NCBI GenBank assembly: GCA_944321175.1
Contig: CALUKI010000008.1
Coordinates: 85,035-149,034 of the forward strand
DNA from: an uncultured Alistipes sp.
Lineage (GTDB): Bacteria > Bacteroidota > Bacteroidia > Bacteroidales > Rikenellaceae
DNA length: 64,000 bases
Direction of reading: 5' to 3'
In this document: one piece after another, positions 54,789-62,893 of the stretch
Numbering within the stretch: the first letter of the stretch is position 1
Layout of the letters: every line of letters begins with the position of its first letter
Position numbers and translations under genes: made by a program
Notes under the pieces: generated by a model
Seen by the model: only the letters and a program-made list of their open reading frames with translations
What the model was told of the DNA's origin: nothing
The model's database searches: none

Positions 54789-54819
54789 AAACGGAGGTCG
54801 GAGGAAGATCTCCGTTTTT
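54789..54819 (+). terminator. terminator of the fimbrillin-like gene
   Basis: Arms AAACGGAG (54789-54796) and CTCCGTTT (54810-54817), followed by further T bases. Confidence 0.7.
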
Positions 54820-54893
54820 GTCTTTGTCGCCGGCCTTTGCGGGAAGAGAACCGGATATTCGTTTCGGCGGATAAAAAGGGCTGCCGCCGTTTG

Positions 54894-56222
54894 TTATTCG
54901 GTTTCGGTTTGTCGGTAGATGTCGTGCAGGCGGTGGGTCATCAGGTACTGCAGCACGCCGCGCAGCAGCATGTAGAGCAAAAACGCGCACCAGAGGGCAT
55001 TGTTTCCGACCAGCGGCGAGAAGGCGAAGAAGATGGCGAAATAGACGGCCGTCGAAAGGATCATCGAGTTGCGCATGATGCGGGTGCGGGTTGCACCGAC
55101 CATGATGCCGTCCATGAGGAAGGGCAGGGAGCTGGCCAGCGGGATGGCGATGATCCAGCCGATGTATCGACCGGCCGTCTCGATGATCTGAGCCGATGAA
55201 GCGGGGTTGTTCAGGGTGAAGAGCTGCAGCAGGTCACGCCACCAGATGACATAGATTCCCACGAAGGCTGCGGCAACGGCCAGCGACCAGATTGCGGCGT
55301 TGCGGATGCAGCGGCGCAGGGCGTCTCCGTCGCGGGCGCCGATGAACCGTCCGACGAGTGCTTCGGCGGCCTGGGCGAAGCCGTCGGTCATGTAGGAGAA
55401 GAGGGTGAAGAGCTGCAGCAGGATTGTATTGACCGCCAGCAGGGTTTTGTCCTCCATGCGGGACGATGCGGCCGTAAAAAAGGTATAGACGGCAACGATG
55501 CAGAGCGTGCGGACGATGATGTCGCGGTTGACGGTCAGGAAGCGGCGGATGGGCCGCAGGTCGAAGACGGCGGACCAGTCGATACGGGTGATGTATCTGC
55601 GATAGTGGCTGAAGACGAGTGTCGCGGCGAGTGCGACGCCGAGGTATTGCGCCACGACCGATCCGTAGCCGATTCCGGCAATCCCCATGCGGCAGCGGAA
55701 GGCGAAGAACCAAGCGCAGCCGACATGAACGACGTTTTGCAGGATGGCGATGTACATCGGTATGCGGGCATTCTGCATGCCGATGAACCAACCGTTGAAT
55801 CCGAAGAGGATGATGCCGGCCGGCACGGCCCAGATGCGGGCGTAGAAGTATTCAGCGACCATGGCGTCGCCGTGCATGGCCCAGATGGCGGCCTTTCCCA
55901 GCGGGTACTGGAGCAGGAGGATGAGAGCGCCGAGCGAAGCGGCGACAAGCAGCGTGCGGGCCAGCATGTTGGTGCATTCGTGCATGTTTCCGGCGCCGTA
56001 GGCCTGCGCCGTGAGGCCGCTTGTCCCCATGCGGAGAAAGGAGCAGTTCCAGTAGATGAAGTTGAAGATCGAGACGCCGACGGCCAGCGAACCGATAGCC
56101 TGCGTGGCGTCTCCGCCCAGATTGCCGGCGATCATCGTGCTGGCGATACCCATCACGGGTACCGTGATGTTCGACACGATGTTGGGCAGGGCCAGACGCA
56201 GAATTTCCCGATTCATCTTCAT
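54894..56222 (-). CDS. MATE family efflux transporter
   Basis: The 442-residue membrane protein has twelve hydrophobic helices in two similar halves and the MATE features: an N-terminal LRLALPNIVSNITVPVMGI, then GTSGLTAQAYGAGN at the end of helix 2 and the cognate AQAAEALVGRFIGARDG in the second half. It is nearest to the DinF-like branch. It exports cationic or aromatic compounds in exchange for H+ or Na+; the substrate is unknown. The ATG at 56222 (or 56216) follows a -7 box by only 7 bases. Confidence 0.9.
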   Translation of the reverse strand: MKMNREILRLALPNIVSNITVPVMGIASTMIAGNLGGDATQAIGSLAVGVSIFNFIYWNCSFLRMGTSGLTAQAYGAGNMHECTNMLARTLLVAASLGALILLLQYPLGKAAIWAMHGDAMVAEYFYARIWAVPAGIILFGFNGWFIGMQNARIPMYIAILQNVVHVGCAWFFAFRCRMGIAGIGYGSVVAQYLGVALAATLVFSHYRRYITRIDWSAVFDLRPIRRFLTVNRDIIVRTLCIVAVYTFFTAASSRMEDKTLLAVNTILLQLFTLFSYMTDGFAQAAEALVGRFIGARDGDALRRCIRNAAIWSLAVAAAFVGIYVIWWRDLLQLFTLNNPASSAQIIETAGRYIGWIIAIPLASSLPFLMDGIMVGATRTRIMRNSMILSTAVYFAIFFAFSPLVGNNALWCAFLLYMLLRGVLQYLMTHRLHDIYRQTETE

Positions 56223-56229
56223 AACGGTG

Positions 56230-56237
56230 CAAAGATA
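56230..56237 (-). promoter_or_regulatory. -7 box of the MATE gene
   Basis: The minus strand reads TATCTTTG, ending 7 bases before the ATG at 56222. The leader would be almost absent. No -33 match is evident. Confidence 0.6.
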
Positions 56238-56309
56238 CGACAAAAAACGGCCGGATAGGCCGTCGTGGGGCGGCTTTTGCCTTTGTCTGCGAACGACCGG
56301 CCCTGAAAA

Positions 56310-56340
56310 GTTGTACAATGAAAAAAGTTTTCTATCTTTG
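56310..56340 (+). promoter_or_regulatory. promoter of the NfeD-SPFH pair
   Basis: GTTG at 56310-56313, a 19-base spacer and TATCTTTG at 56333-56340. The ATG at 56365 lies 24 bases downstream. Confidence 0.65.
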
Positions 56341-56364
56341 TATCAGATCGATAAATGTAGTGAT

Positions 56365-56799
56365 ATGGAGATTTGGCATATATGGATCATTGTCGCGCTG
56401 CTGCTCTTTGCGGCCGAGATCTTTACGACGGGATTTGCCCTGTTCTGCCTGGCCGTCGGCGCTGCTGCGGCGGGTGTGGCGGCCTGTTATACGGAGGATC
56501 TGACGATTCAGATCCTTGTCTTTGCCGTTGTCAGCATCTGCTCGCTGGTTACGGTGCGGCCGTTGCTGCTGCGCTATTTTTTCCGCAAGAACCGGGGTGC
56601 GGCGACGAATGCCGGTGCGATGATCGGACGCACGGCGACGGTCGTCGAGACGATCGATGCCGCGCGTGAAAGCGGTCGCGTGCGTTTGGACGGGGTCGAA
56701 TGGACGGCTGTGACGGCCGACGGGGCGGTCGTCGAGAAGGGGGCCCGCGTGGTCATTGAAAAGATGGAGAGTATCGTATTAACCGTTAGAAAAGTCTGA
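56365..56799 (+). CDS. NfeD family membrane protein
   Basis: The 144-residue protein has two or three membrane helices (about 4-70) and a C-terminal OB-fold domain (about 80-144; GAMIGRTATVVETID then VRLDGVEWTAVTADG and VVIEKMESIVLTVRK), which is the short NfeD form. NfeD proteins partner with SPFH proteins in membrane microdomains. The SPFH gene follows 3 bases after its stop. Confidence 0.92.
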   Translation: MEIWHIWIIVALLLFAAEIFTTGFALFCLAVGAAAAGVAACYTEDLTIQILVFAVVSICSLVTVRPLLLRYFFRKNRGAATNAGAMIGRTATVVETIDAARESGRVRLDGVEWTAVTADGAVVEKGARVVIEKMESIVLTVRKV

Positions 56800-56802
56800 A
56801 TT

Positions 56803-57786
56803 ATGGGAAGTGTTGTCATTTTGTCGTTGATCGCGCTGATCATCATCCTTTTTGTGGTGTCGGGCGTGAAAATCATCCAGCAGTCGGAGACGAAGGTAAT
56901 CGAGCGGCTGGGACGTTATCATCGGACGCTGCCGTCGGGCATCAACATCATCTGGCCGATACTGGATCGGCCGCGCAAGGTTTATGTGCGTTATCCGGTG
57001 TTGTGGAACGGTGCGGAGACGGTTGTGATCCGTTATTCGGACCGTATCGATCTGCGCGAGCAGGTCTATGATTTTCCGGAGCAGAACGTCATCACGAAGG
57101 ACAACGTAACCACGCGGATCAACGCCCTGCTCTATTTCCAGATCGTGGATCCGGTAAAGGCGGTCTATGAGATCGACAACCTGCCGAATGCCATCGAGAA
57201 ACTGACGCAGACGACGCTGCGCAACGTGATCGGCGAGTTGGAGCTGGACGAGACGCTGACCTCGCGCGATACGATCAATGCGAAACTGCGTGCGGTGCTG
57301 GACGAGGCGACGAACAAGTGGGGCGTGAAGATCAACCGCGTGGAGTTGCAGGACATCACGCCGCCCGACAGCGTGAAGGATGCGATGGAGCAGCAGATGC
57401 AGGCCGAGCGGGAACGTCGGGCGAAGATTCTGAAGGCCGAGGGTGAAAAGGCTTCGGTCATTCTTCAGTCGGAGGGCGACCGTACGTCGCAGATCAACTA
57501 TGCCGAGGCGGAGAAGCAGGCGCAGATCCTGAAGGCCGAAGGCGAAGCGCAGGCGAAGATTCTGCTGGCGCAGGCCGAAGCCGAAGCGATCGAGCGTGTG
57601 GCGACGGCGATCCGGAGCGGCAGTGCCGATCCTTCGACCTATCTGCTGGCTGTGAAGTACATCGAGGCATTGAAGGAGATGGCCGGCGGCGACCACGACA
57701 AAACGATCTATATCCCCTATGAAGCGACGTCGGTCATCGGCGCGCTGGGCGGTATCCGCGACCTGTTCGAGAAGGGGCCGAAATAG
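56803..57786 (+). CDS. SPFH/stomatin-like protein (QmcA type)
   Basis: The 327-residue protein has one N-terminal membrane helix (about 4-22), an SPFH domain (about 22-185; QSETKVIERLGRYHRTLPSG then ITKDNVTTRINALLYFQIVDP) and a long Ala/Glu-rich coiled coil (about 195-265; AKILKAEGEKASVILQSEG), ending with a conserved helical tail. It forms membrane-associated oligomers linked to protein quality control. The NfeD gene upstream by 3 bases is the expected partner. A strong terminator follows. Confidence 0.95.
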   Translation: MGSVVILSLIALIIILFVVSGVKIIQQSETKVIERLGRYHRTLPSGINIIWPILDRPRKVYVRYPVLWNGAETVVIRYSDRIDLREQVYDFPEQNVITKDNVTTRINALLYFQIVDPVKAVYEIDNLPNAIEKLTQTTLRNVIGELELDETLTSRDTINAKLRAVLDEATNKWGVKINRVELQDITPPDSVKDAMEQQMQAERERRAKILKAEGEKASVILQSEGDRTSQINYAEAEKQAQILKAEGEAQAKILLAQAEAEAIERVATAIRSGSADPSTYLLAVKYIEALKEMAGGDHDKTIYIPYEATSVIGALGGIRDLFEKGPK

Positions 57787-57810
57787 TGATTGCCGAAACG
57801 GGACGTTATC

Positions 57811-57846
57811 CGGCCGCAGGTACTGTACGCCTGCGGCCGTTTTTTT
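57811..57846 (+). terminator. terminator of the NfeD-SPFH operon
   Basis: A 10-pair GC-rich stem (57811-57820 with 57830-57839) is followed by seven T. Confidence 0.92.
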
Positions 57847-58146
57847 CGTGCGGTCTGCTCCTGTCGGCGGGGTGTACTTTGCGAATGCCTTTTGTCTTGC
57901 CGGGGCGGTTTGGGGTACGGCCGGTATCGGCGATGGGAAAAAACCGGATGCTTGGGATACGGAACCGGCCTGTCGTTCCGTTTCTCTTGTGTCGGGGCGG
58001 GGCCGAATGAAAAAAAACGGCTCCGCGGTTGATTTGGTGCGGTTTGTGCAGACAATCCCGAAAAATAGATTACCTTTGCGGCGCGGTTTACGCCGCTGAA
58101 CGATGCAGATTCGTCCGGCATGTTCCGGATCTTAATAAGACAGACA
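57847..58146. other. 300-base spacer before the pseudouridine synthase gene
   Basis: Apart from a -7 box (58071-58078) I see nothing definite in it. Confidence 0.5.
58071..58078 (+). promoter_or_regulatory. -7 box of the RluB-type gene
   Basis: TACCTTTG with a leader of about 68 bases to the ATG at 58147. The nearest TTTG is 24 bases upstream, longer than usual. Confidence 0.5.
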
Positions 58147-59457
58147 ATGAAAGATTACAACAGCGATTCGACGGCCGTTCTCGACCGGTTCGCCCGCGAC
58201 AGGCGGAAGCGTACAACGACGGCGGAACGTGTCGAGCGACGTCCGGATCCCCGGCGTGAGGCCGGTGACACGGCACACGGGCATGCAGCGCGGCGTGCTT
58301 CGTTCAATCCCAACTTTACGAAAGACAACCGTCCGGTCGGAGAACATCCGTCCCGTCCGGCGGGAGGTTCGCGATACGGCTCTGCGCGGCCTTCGGGCCG
58401 TTATGGGGCGAGGGAGGAACGCGAAGAGCGTTCTTCTGCGGAGTATGGTACTTATGCCGACAGCCGGAGCGAAGGTGAAGGGCGGCCGGCACGTTCCTGC
58501 GGTCGTAAGGGCGGCGGCCGGCCGTCGGCGGCAGGCAGGGTCTCCGAAGGACGGAATCCGTTCCGCGCATCTGCTCCGAAGGGCGCTCACGCCGGTGGAG
58601 AGGATCGTTCGGAGCGTCGGAGCGGCGAACGGGGCGGAACCCCGTATCGGGGAGGCGGCAAGCCGGCCGGAGGTGTGCGGCGCACGCCGCGCGGCGAGGA
58701 GCGGCCGAAGAGCTATCCGCGCTACAATCCCAATGTCCAGACGGGCGAGATCCGTCTGAACCGTTTCATTGCCCAGTCGGGTCTCTGTTCGCGGCGCGAA
58801 GCCGACGATTACATTCAGGCGGGGCTGGTTTCGGTCAACGGCGTGGTAGTTACCGAGTTGGGAACAAAGGTGAAGCCGACGGACGAGGTGCGTTTCAACG
58901 AGACGCGGGTCGAAGGCGAGAAAAAGGTCTATCTGGTGCTGAACAAGCCCAAGGGGTTTGTGACGTCGCTCGATGATCCGCATGCCGACAGGACGGTGAT
59001 GGATCTGGTTCGCGGCGCCTGTGAGGAGCGGATCTATCCGGTGGGGCGTCTGGACAAGAGCTCGGTAGGACTGCTGCTCTTTACGAACGACGGTGATCTG
59101 ACGCGCCAGCTGACGCATCCTTCCTACCGGAAGAAGAAGATCTATCAGGTGACGCTTGACAAGCCGCTCACGCGAGCCGACATGGATCGCATTGCCGAGG
59201 GTATCACGCTGGAGGACGGTGAGATCCACGCCGACGAGATCGCCTATGTCAAGGAGAACAAGACCGAAATCGGCATCGAGATTCACTCCGGCCGCAACCG
59301 GATCGTGCGCCGTATCTTCGAATCGCTGGGCTATACGGTCAGGAAACTCGACCGCGTCTATTACGCCGGTCTGACGAAGAAGAACCTCAAACGCGGTGCG
59401 TGGCGTTTCCTGACGCGTGAAGAGGTGATGCGTCTGAAGACGGGACAATACGAATAG
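58147..59457 (+). CDS. RluB/RsuA-family rRNA pseudouridine synthase with long disordered N-terminus
   Basis: The 436-residue protein has a catalytic module in its second half: an S4 RNA-binding domain (about 200-245; IRLNRFIAQSGLCSRREAD) and an RsuA-type synthase domain with YLVLNKPKGFVTS, the catalytic Asp in VGRLDKSSVGLLLFTNDG, and HSGRNRIVRRIFESLGY near the end. The family converts specific uridines in 23S or 16S rRNA; RluB (23S U2605) is the closest by sequence feel. The first 195 residues are rich in Arg, Gly, Glu and Ser with no predicted fold. Such extensions occur in Bacteroidota homologues and may bind RNA. The terminator lies inside the convergent gene. Confidence 0.92.
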   Translation: MKDYNSDSTAVLDRFARDRRKRTTTAERVERRPDPRREAGDTAHGHAARRASFNPNFTKDNRPVGEHPSRPAGGSRYGSARPSGRYGAREEREERSSAEYGTYADSRSEGEGRPARSCGRKGGGRPSAAGRVSEGRNPFRASAPKGAHAGGEDRSERRSGERGGTPYRGGGKPAGGVRRTPRGEERPKSYPRYNPNVQTGEIRLNRFIAQSGLCSRREADDYIQAGLVSVNGVVVTELGTKVKPTDEVRFNETRVEGEKKVYLVLNKPKGFVTSLDDPHADRTVMDLVRGACEERIYPVGRLDKSSVGLLLFTNDGDLTRQLTHPSYRKKKIYQVTLDKPLTRADMDRIAEGITLEDGEIHADEIAYVKENKTEIGIEIHSGRNRIVRRIFESLGYTVRKLDRVYYAGLTKKNLKRGAWRFLTREEVMRLKTGQYE

Positions 59458-59467
59458 AGATGTGTGA

Positions 59468-60040
59468 TCACGGCTCTTTGGCCGGTATGGTATGGCTCCT
59501 CAGCTCACGGCTGAGGAGTTTTTCTTTGCCGCCGGTCAGACGGTCCAGCAGCGCATGGAACCGGGGCGAGTGGTTGTGATGCACGGTGTGACAGAGTTCG
59601 TGCAGCAGGACGAAGTCGCGCAGATGCTGCGGAAGCGTCATCAGGAAAAGACTCAGCGAGAGGTTGTTCTGTCCGGAGCAGGAGCCCCATTTGGAGCGAG
59701 TGGCACGGATTGTCACCCGACCGTAGCGAAAACCGTGCAGCCGGGCCAGCTCCGCTACGCGGCCGGGCAGTTCGGCCTGCGCCGCGCGACGCAGGGTTTC
59801 GATGTCCGGCAGGGAAATGGAGGGACGTGCCGCTGCGCGTGCTGCAAGCCGTTCGCGGGCCTGCACGACCCACTCTGCGCGGCTCTCCAGAAAGGCCAGC
59901 GCGCGGGCCCGCGCGATGCCGCAGGGATAACTGAGCCGCACGGCCCCCGACGGACGTACCGAGAGCGTGATGCGCCGTGCACGCCGGCTCTGCGCAAGTG
60001 TTACCGGGCCCAGCAGGGGATGTTGCAGCACCTCGTCCAT
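59468..60040 (-). CDS. YgjP-type metal-dependent hydrolase (DUF45)
   Basis: This 190-residue protein has the zinc-protease motif HELCH (His147, Glu148, His151), a third His in the following HHNHSPRFH segment, and the KWGSC motif (about 117-121) that marks the YgjP/WLM-DUF45 group, related to SprT/Wss1 proteins. A cytosolic metallopeptidase is likely; the substrate is unknown. It starts 3 bases after DUF4153 ends and is probably co-transcribed with it. Its 3' end overlaps the RluB-type gene terminator, and the two genes converge with a 10-base gap. Confidence 0.88.
   Translation of the reverse strand: MDEVLQHPLLGPVTLAQSRRARRITLSVRPSGAVRLSYPCGIARARALAFLESRAEWVVQARERLAARAAARPSISLPDIETLRRAAQAELPGRVAELARLHGFRYGRVTIRATRSKWGSCSGQNNLSLSLFLMTLPQHLRDFVLLHELCHTVHHNHSPRFHALLDRLTGGKEKLLSRELRSHTIPAKEP
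59496..59526 (+). terminator. terminator of the RluB-type gene, inside the convergent gene
   Basis: A perfect 9-pair stem (59496-59504 with 59510-59518), a five-base loop, and a T-rich run (TTTTTCTT) form a good plus-strand terminator. It lies within the last 20 codons of the YgjP-type gene, 39 bases after the RluB-type stop. Confidence 0.85.
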
Positions 60041-60043
60041 CGG

Positions 60044-61762
60044 TTATCGCAGGTAGATTTTGTCGATGCCCAGATCGCTGATCCGATGTTCCGCCGGAAC
60101 CGCACGGATGAAGGTAAAGGTTACCAGCAGCGAATCGGTGCGGAACTGCAGCAGGTTGTCGGCCGTGTAGTTCCGTTCGTCGTCGGGCGGGAGTCCCAAT
60201 TGCCGGAACCGTTCGACGAGCAGCGAATCGAAGGGCATGCAGAGCAGCATCCGTTCATCGTTGAGCCGGATACGCAGCGTATCGCCCGTGATGTCGTATT
60301 GCGGCATCTCCTGCGAATCCGGACAGGGATTTTTCGGGGTGTAGCAGCGGCGGAAGCCCGTGATGTCGATCGGTTGCCGCAACTCGTCCATCTGCAGATA
60401 GATGGCCGCTGCGGAGGTCGATACGGCAACGGCACTGTCGTTCCACTGTACGCTGTCTCTCTCTGCGGGAGTGAATGTGTAAAGATAGACCCTCGGATCT
60501 TTGATCCCGAAGCGTTCGCTCAGCAGCGACGTGTCGCGTTCCTGCAGGTAGTCGAGCGAGGAGTAGAGTTCATGACAGCGGCCGAGCCGTCCGGTCGTGC
60601 AGCTGTCGATCTTCCGGAGATCGATGCGCCCGTGGTCATCGAGGATCCCGACTTCGCGTGCAATCCGTTCCGCGCGTCGGGTCTGTGAACGCAGCGCGAG
60701 CCGTTCTGCGGAGAGCCCCGGCAGGTAGGCCGTTGCGGCGAAGAAGAGGAAGGCAACGGCCGCAATGTAGAAGTAACGCGCCGTGCGCGGTGCAAGAAAG
60801 AGTCCGACGGCGACGCTCATGACGGCTCCGCAGATAAGCAGATAGACGCGGCTTTCGGTCAGTCCGTAGTCGCCGATGCGTTGTGCCGCGCCGATCCAGA
60901 AGAGCACGAGCGGCGGCAGCATGACGAGACCGATCCGGTCGAAGAACCAGTCGTAACGACGCCGTATGACAATCTCCTGCAGGGCTTTGACGATGAAGAG
61001 CATGATGCCGAACCCGAAAACCAGATAGGCGACGCCGCCTTTGGGCAGTTCCCATGTGAAGAGGATCTGCAGCGCATAGAGATAGAGGATGGCGGCATAG
61101 ATAAGGAGTGCGGGGGTAAGGATCCGGTTCAACAGCAGGTCGATGACCTTTGATCTTGGGACTTCATTCTCCAGCATGCGGTCGAGCAGCGAGAAGGTCA
61201 GCAGGGGCCAGAGCGTAAGCCCGGCCAGCGCAAAGGCGTAAATGCGGACCTTGTCCTCGACGGATTGCCAGATGCCGAAGATATAGACGGTCGAGTTGAA
61301 GAGGGCCAGAAAGCACAGCAGTATCGCCAGGGCGAGAAATCCGCCGATTGTCGCGGCTTCGATGTATCCGGCCGTTTCGCCGACGAAGCGGCGGTTGTCG
61401 AGGGCTTTGCGGGCCATGAGCAGTCCCGACGGCGCCAGAACGGCCGCCGTGATGAGATACTGTTCGGTCTGGAACCATGCGTCGCCCATTGTCCACGACA
61501 GGGCAGGCAGCAGAACGAGCAGTCCGTAGCAGATGCGGCCGGCGCGGTATTTTCCGAAGAGATCGCCGACGATCATCGCGGCGAAGAGCGTCAGCGGAAG
61601 GATGCCGATCACGGCGTTCGGCAGCTCCTCGACCGCCTTCTCCTCCGTCAGCACGAAGAGCACGAAGGCGTATGCCGCCAGTGCCGTCTCGACCGGATAG
61701 CGGCGGACGGTCCGCAGCAGGGCCGCGAACGTATTGCCCAGGAAATTTTTCAGCCGGTTCAT
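60044..61762 (-). CDS. DUF4153 membrane protein
   Basis: The 572-residue protein has about ten hydrophobic helices over the first 365 residues (for example VETALAAYAFVLFVL and LALAILLCFLALFNSTVYIFGIW) and an approximately 200-residue C-terminal soluble part, probably periplasmic. The pattern and the YALQILFTWELPKGGVAYLVFG segment fit the DUF4153 family, which is common in Bacteroidota and has no assigned role. It precedes the YgjP-type gene by 3 bases. Confidence 0.85.
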   Translation of the reverse strand: MNRLKNFLGNTFAALLRTVRRYPVETALAAYAFVLFVLTEEKAVEELPNAVIGILPLTLFAAMIVGDLFGKYRAGRICYGLLVLLPALSWTMGDAWFQTEQYLITAAVLAPSGLLMARKALDNRRFVGETAGYIEAATIGGFLALAILLCFLALFNSTVYIFGIWQSVEDKVRIYAFALAGLTLWPLLTFSLLDRMLENEVPRSKVIDLLLNRILTPALLIYAAILYLYALQILFTWELPKGGVAYLVFGFGIMLFIVKALQEIVIRRRYDWFFDRIGLVMLPPLVLFWIGAAQRIGDYGLTESRVYLLICGAVMSVAVGLFLAPRTARYFYIAAVAFLFFAATAYLPGLSAERLALRSQTRRAERIAREVGILDDHGRIDLRKIDSCTTGRLGRCHELYSSLDYLQERDTSLLSERFGIKDPRVYLYTFTPAERDSVQWNDSAVAVSTSAAAIYLQMDELRQPIDITGFRRCYTPKNPCPDSQEMPQYDITGDTLRIRLNDERMLLCMPFDSLLVERFRQLGLPPDDERNYTADNLLQFRTDSLLVTFTFIRAVPAEHRISDLGIDKIYLR

Positions 61763-61806
61763 GGTGCGGAACGTTTTTCAGGTTGTCGGGTTGCAGGATG
61801 CGGCTG

Positions 61807-62547
61807 CTATTCGTCGCTGCCGATGCGCTGCCTCACGACTTCGAAGAGCATGACGGCCGCGGCGGCCGACACGTTGAGTGACTCGATATGCCCGATGAGC
61901 GGAATGGCGAGCTGCTCGTCGCAGAGTTTGAGCACCTCTTTCGAGATGCCACTCTCTTCGGCTCCCATGACGATGGCCGTAGGACGCCGCAGGTCGGCAT
62001 CGTAGAGCAGTTTGCGGCTCTTCTCCGTTGCTGCGACCACCTGAAAGCCCTCGTTCTGCAGCGCCCGCAGCGTGTTGCGGATCGAGCCTACGCGGCAGAC
62101 GGGAATCGTCGTCAGGGCGCCGGCCGAGGAGCGGATCGCTTCGGCGTTGACCGGAGCCGCGTTCTTGAGCGGCACGATGAGCCCGTGTGCGCCGGCACAT
62201 TCGGCCGAGCGGGCGATGGCGCCGAAGTTGCGGACATCGGTCACGCCGTCGAAGACCACCACCAGCGGCGTTTCGTCTTCGGGTACACGCTCCAGAATAT
62301 CCTCCAGCTGCACATATTCGATGGCGGCGATCTGCGCGACGGCACCCTGATGGTTCCCCCGAACCAGCCGGTTGAGTTTCTCGACCGGCACCTCCTGCAT
62401 GCGGATGCGATGCCGGATGCAGAGGTCGCGCAGGTCGTTCATCAACTGCCCGTCGGCACCCTTGCGGATGTAAAGCTTCTCGATCTGCCGTCCGGCCCCG
62501 ATGGCCTCGACGATGGGTCGGATTCCGAAAACCAGATTGTTATCCAT
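61807..62547 (-). CDS. rlmB: 23S rRNA (guanosine(2251)-2'-O)-methyltransferase
   Basis: RlmB methylates the 2'-hydroxyl of G2251 in the peptidyl-transferase P loop. The 246-residue protein has the N-terminal L30e-like substrate domain (about 1-75; VFGIRPIVEAIGAG) and the SPOUT knot domain with motif 1 NFGAIARSAECAGAHG, motif 2 IVMGAEESGIS and motif 3 IPLIGHIESLNVSAAAAVMLFE-type ending. All SPOUT motifs are complete. It lies 44 bases upstream of DUF4153 on the same strand. Confidence 0.95.
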   Translation of the reverse strand: MDNNLVFGIRPIVEAIGAGRQIEKLYIRKGADGQLMNDLRDLCIRHRIRMQEVPVEKLNRLVRGNHQGAVAQIAAIEYVQLEDILERVPEDETPLVVVFDGVTDVRNFGAIARSAECAGAHGLIVPLKNAAPVNAEAIRSSAGALTTIPVCRVGSIRNTLRALQNEGFQVVAATEKSRKLLYDADLRRPTAIVMGAEESGISKEVLKLCDEQLAIPLIGHIESLNVSAAAAVMLFEVVRQRIGSDE

Positions 62548-62604
62548 ATCTCCTTGTTTTTGTTCTTTTTTTTGCCGGCGCGTGCTGCCGGCATCCCGTA
62601 TCGG

Positions 62605-62889
62605 TCACCCTTCAAGATTTGCGGTAAACAATTCGCCGGACAGCAAGGCCCCGACATGTCGCAACGTCTCCTTGTCGAGCTGTCCTTCCGTGAAATAACA
62701 GGTATATTCCGTACACCCGTCTTCGCATGCGACCGAATCCGTGCGCGGTCGTGCAACGTCGGTTGCAAGCGAATCTTCGGCGGTATCTGCAGACGCTTTC
62801 GGTGCGGTGCCTGCGGCAGGGCATCCCGTGCAGAGCAGAAGGGGCGGCAACGGAAGAAACATCATGGGAAGAAGGGGCCGTTTGTGCAT
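62605..62889 (-). CDS. small lipoprotein between the ABC-F gene and rlmB
   Basis: This 94-residue protein has a lipoprotein-like signal (PPLLLCTGC, Cys near residue 23), a short Ala/Thr/Asp-rich linker, and about 40 residues with four further Cys or charged positions (CEDGCTEYTC). No family is recognised. It starts 4 bases after the ABC-F stop and reads in the same direction as rlmB, so it may be co-transcribed. It could be a false gene, but the signal and spacing support it. Confidence 0.55.
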   Translation of the reverse strand: MHKRPLLPMMFLPLPPLLLCTGCPAAGTAPKASADTAEDSLATDVARPRTDSVACEDGCTEYTCYFTEGQLDKETLRHVGALLSGELFTANLEG

Positions 62890-62893
62890 GGTA

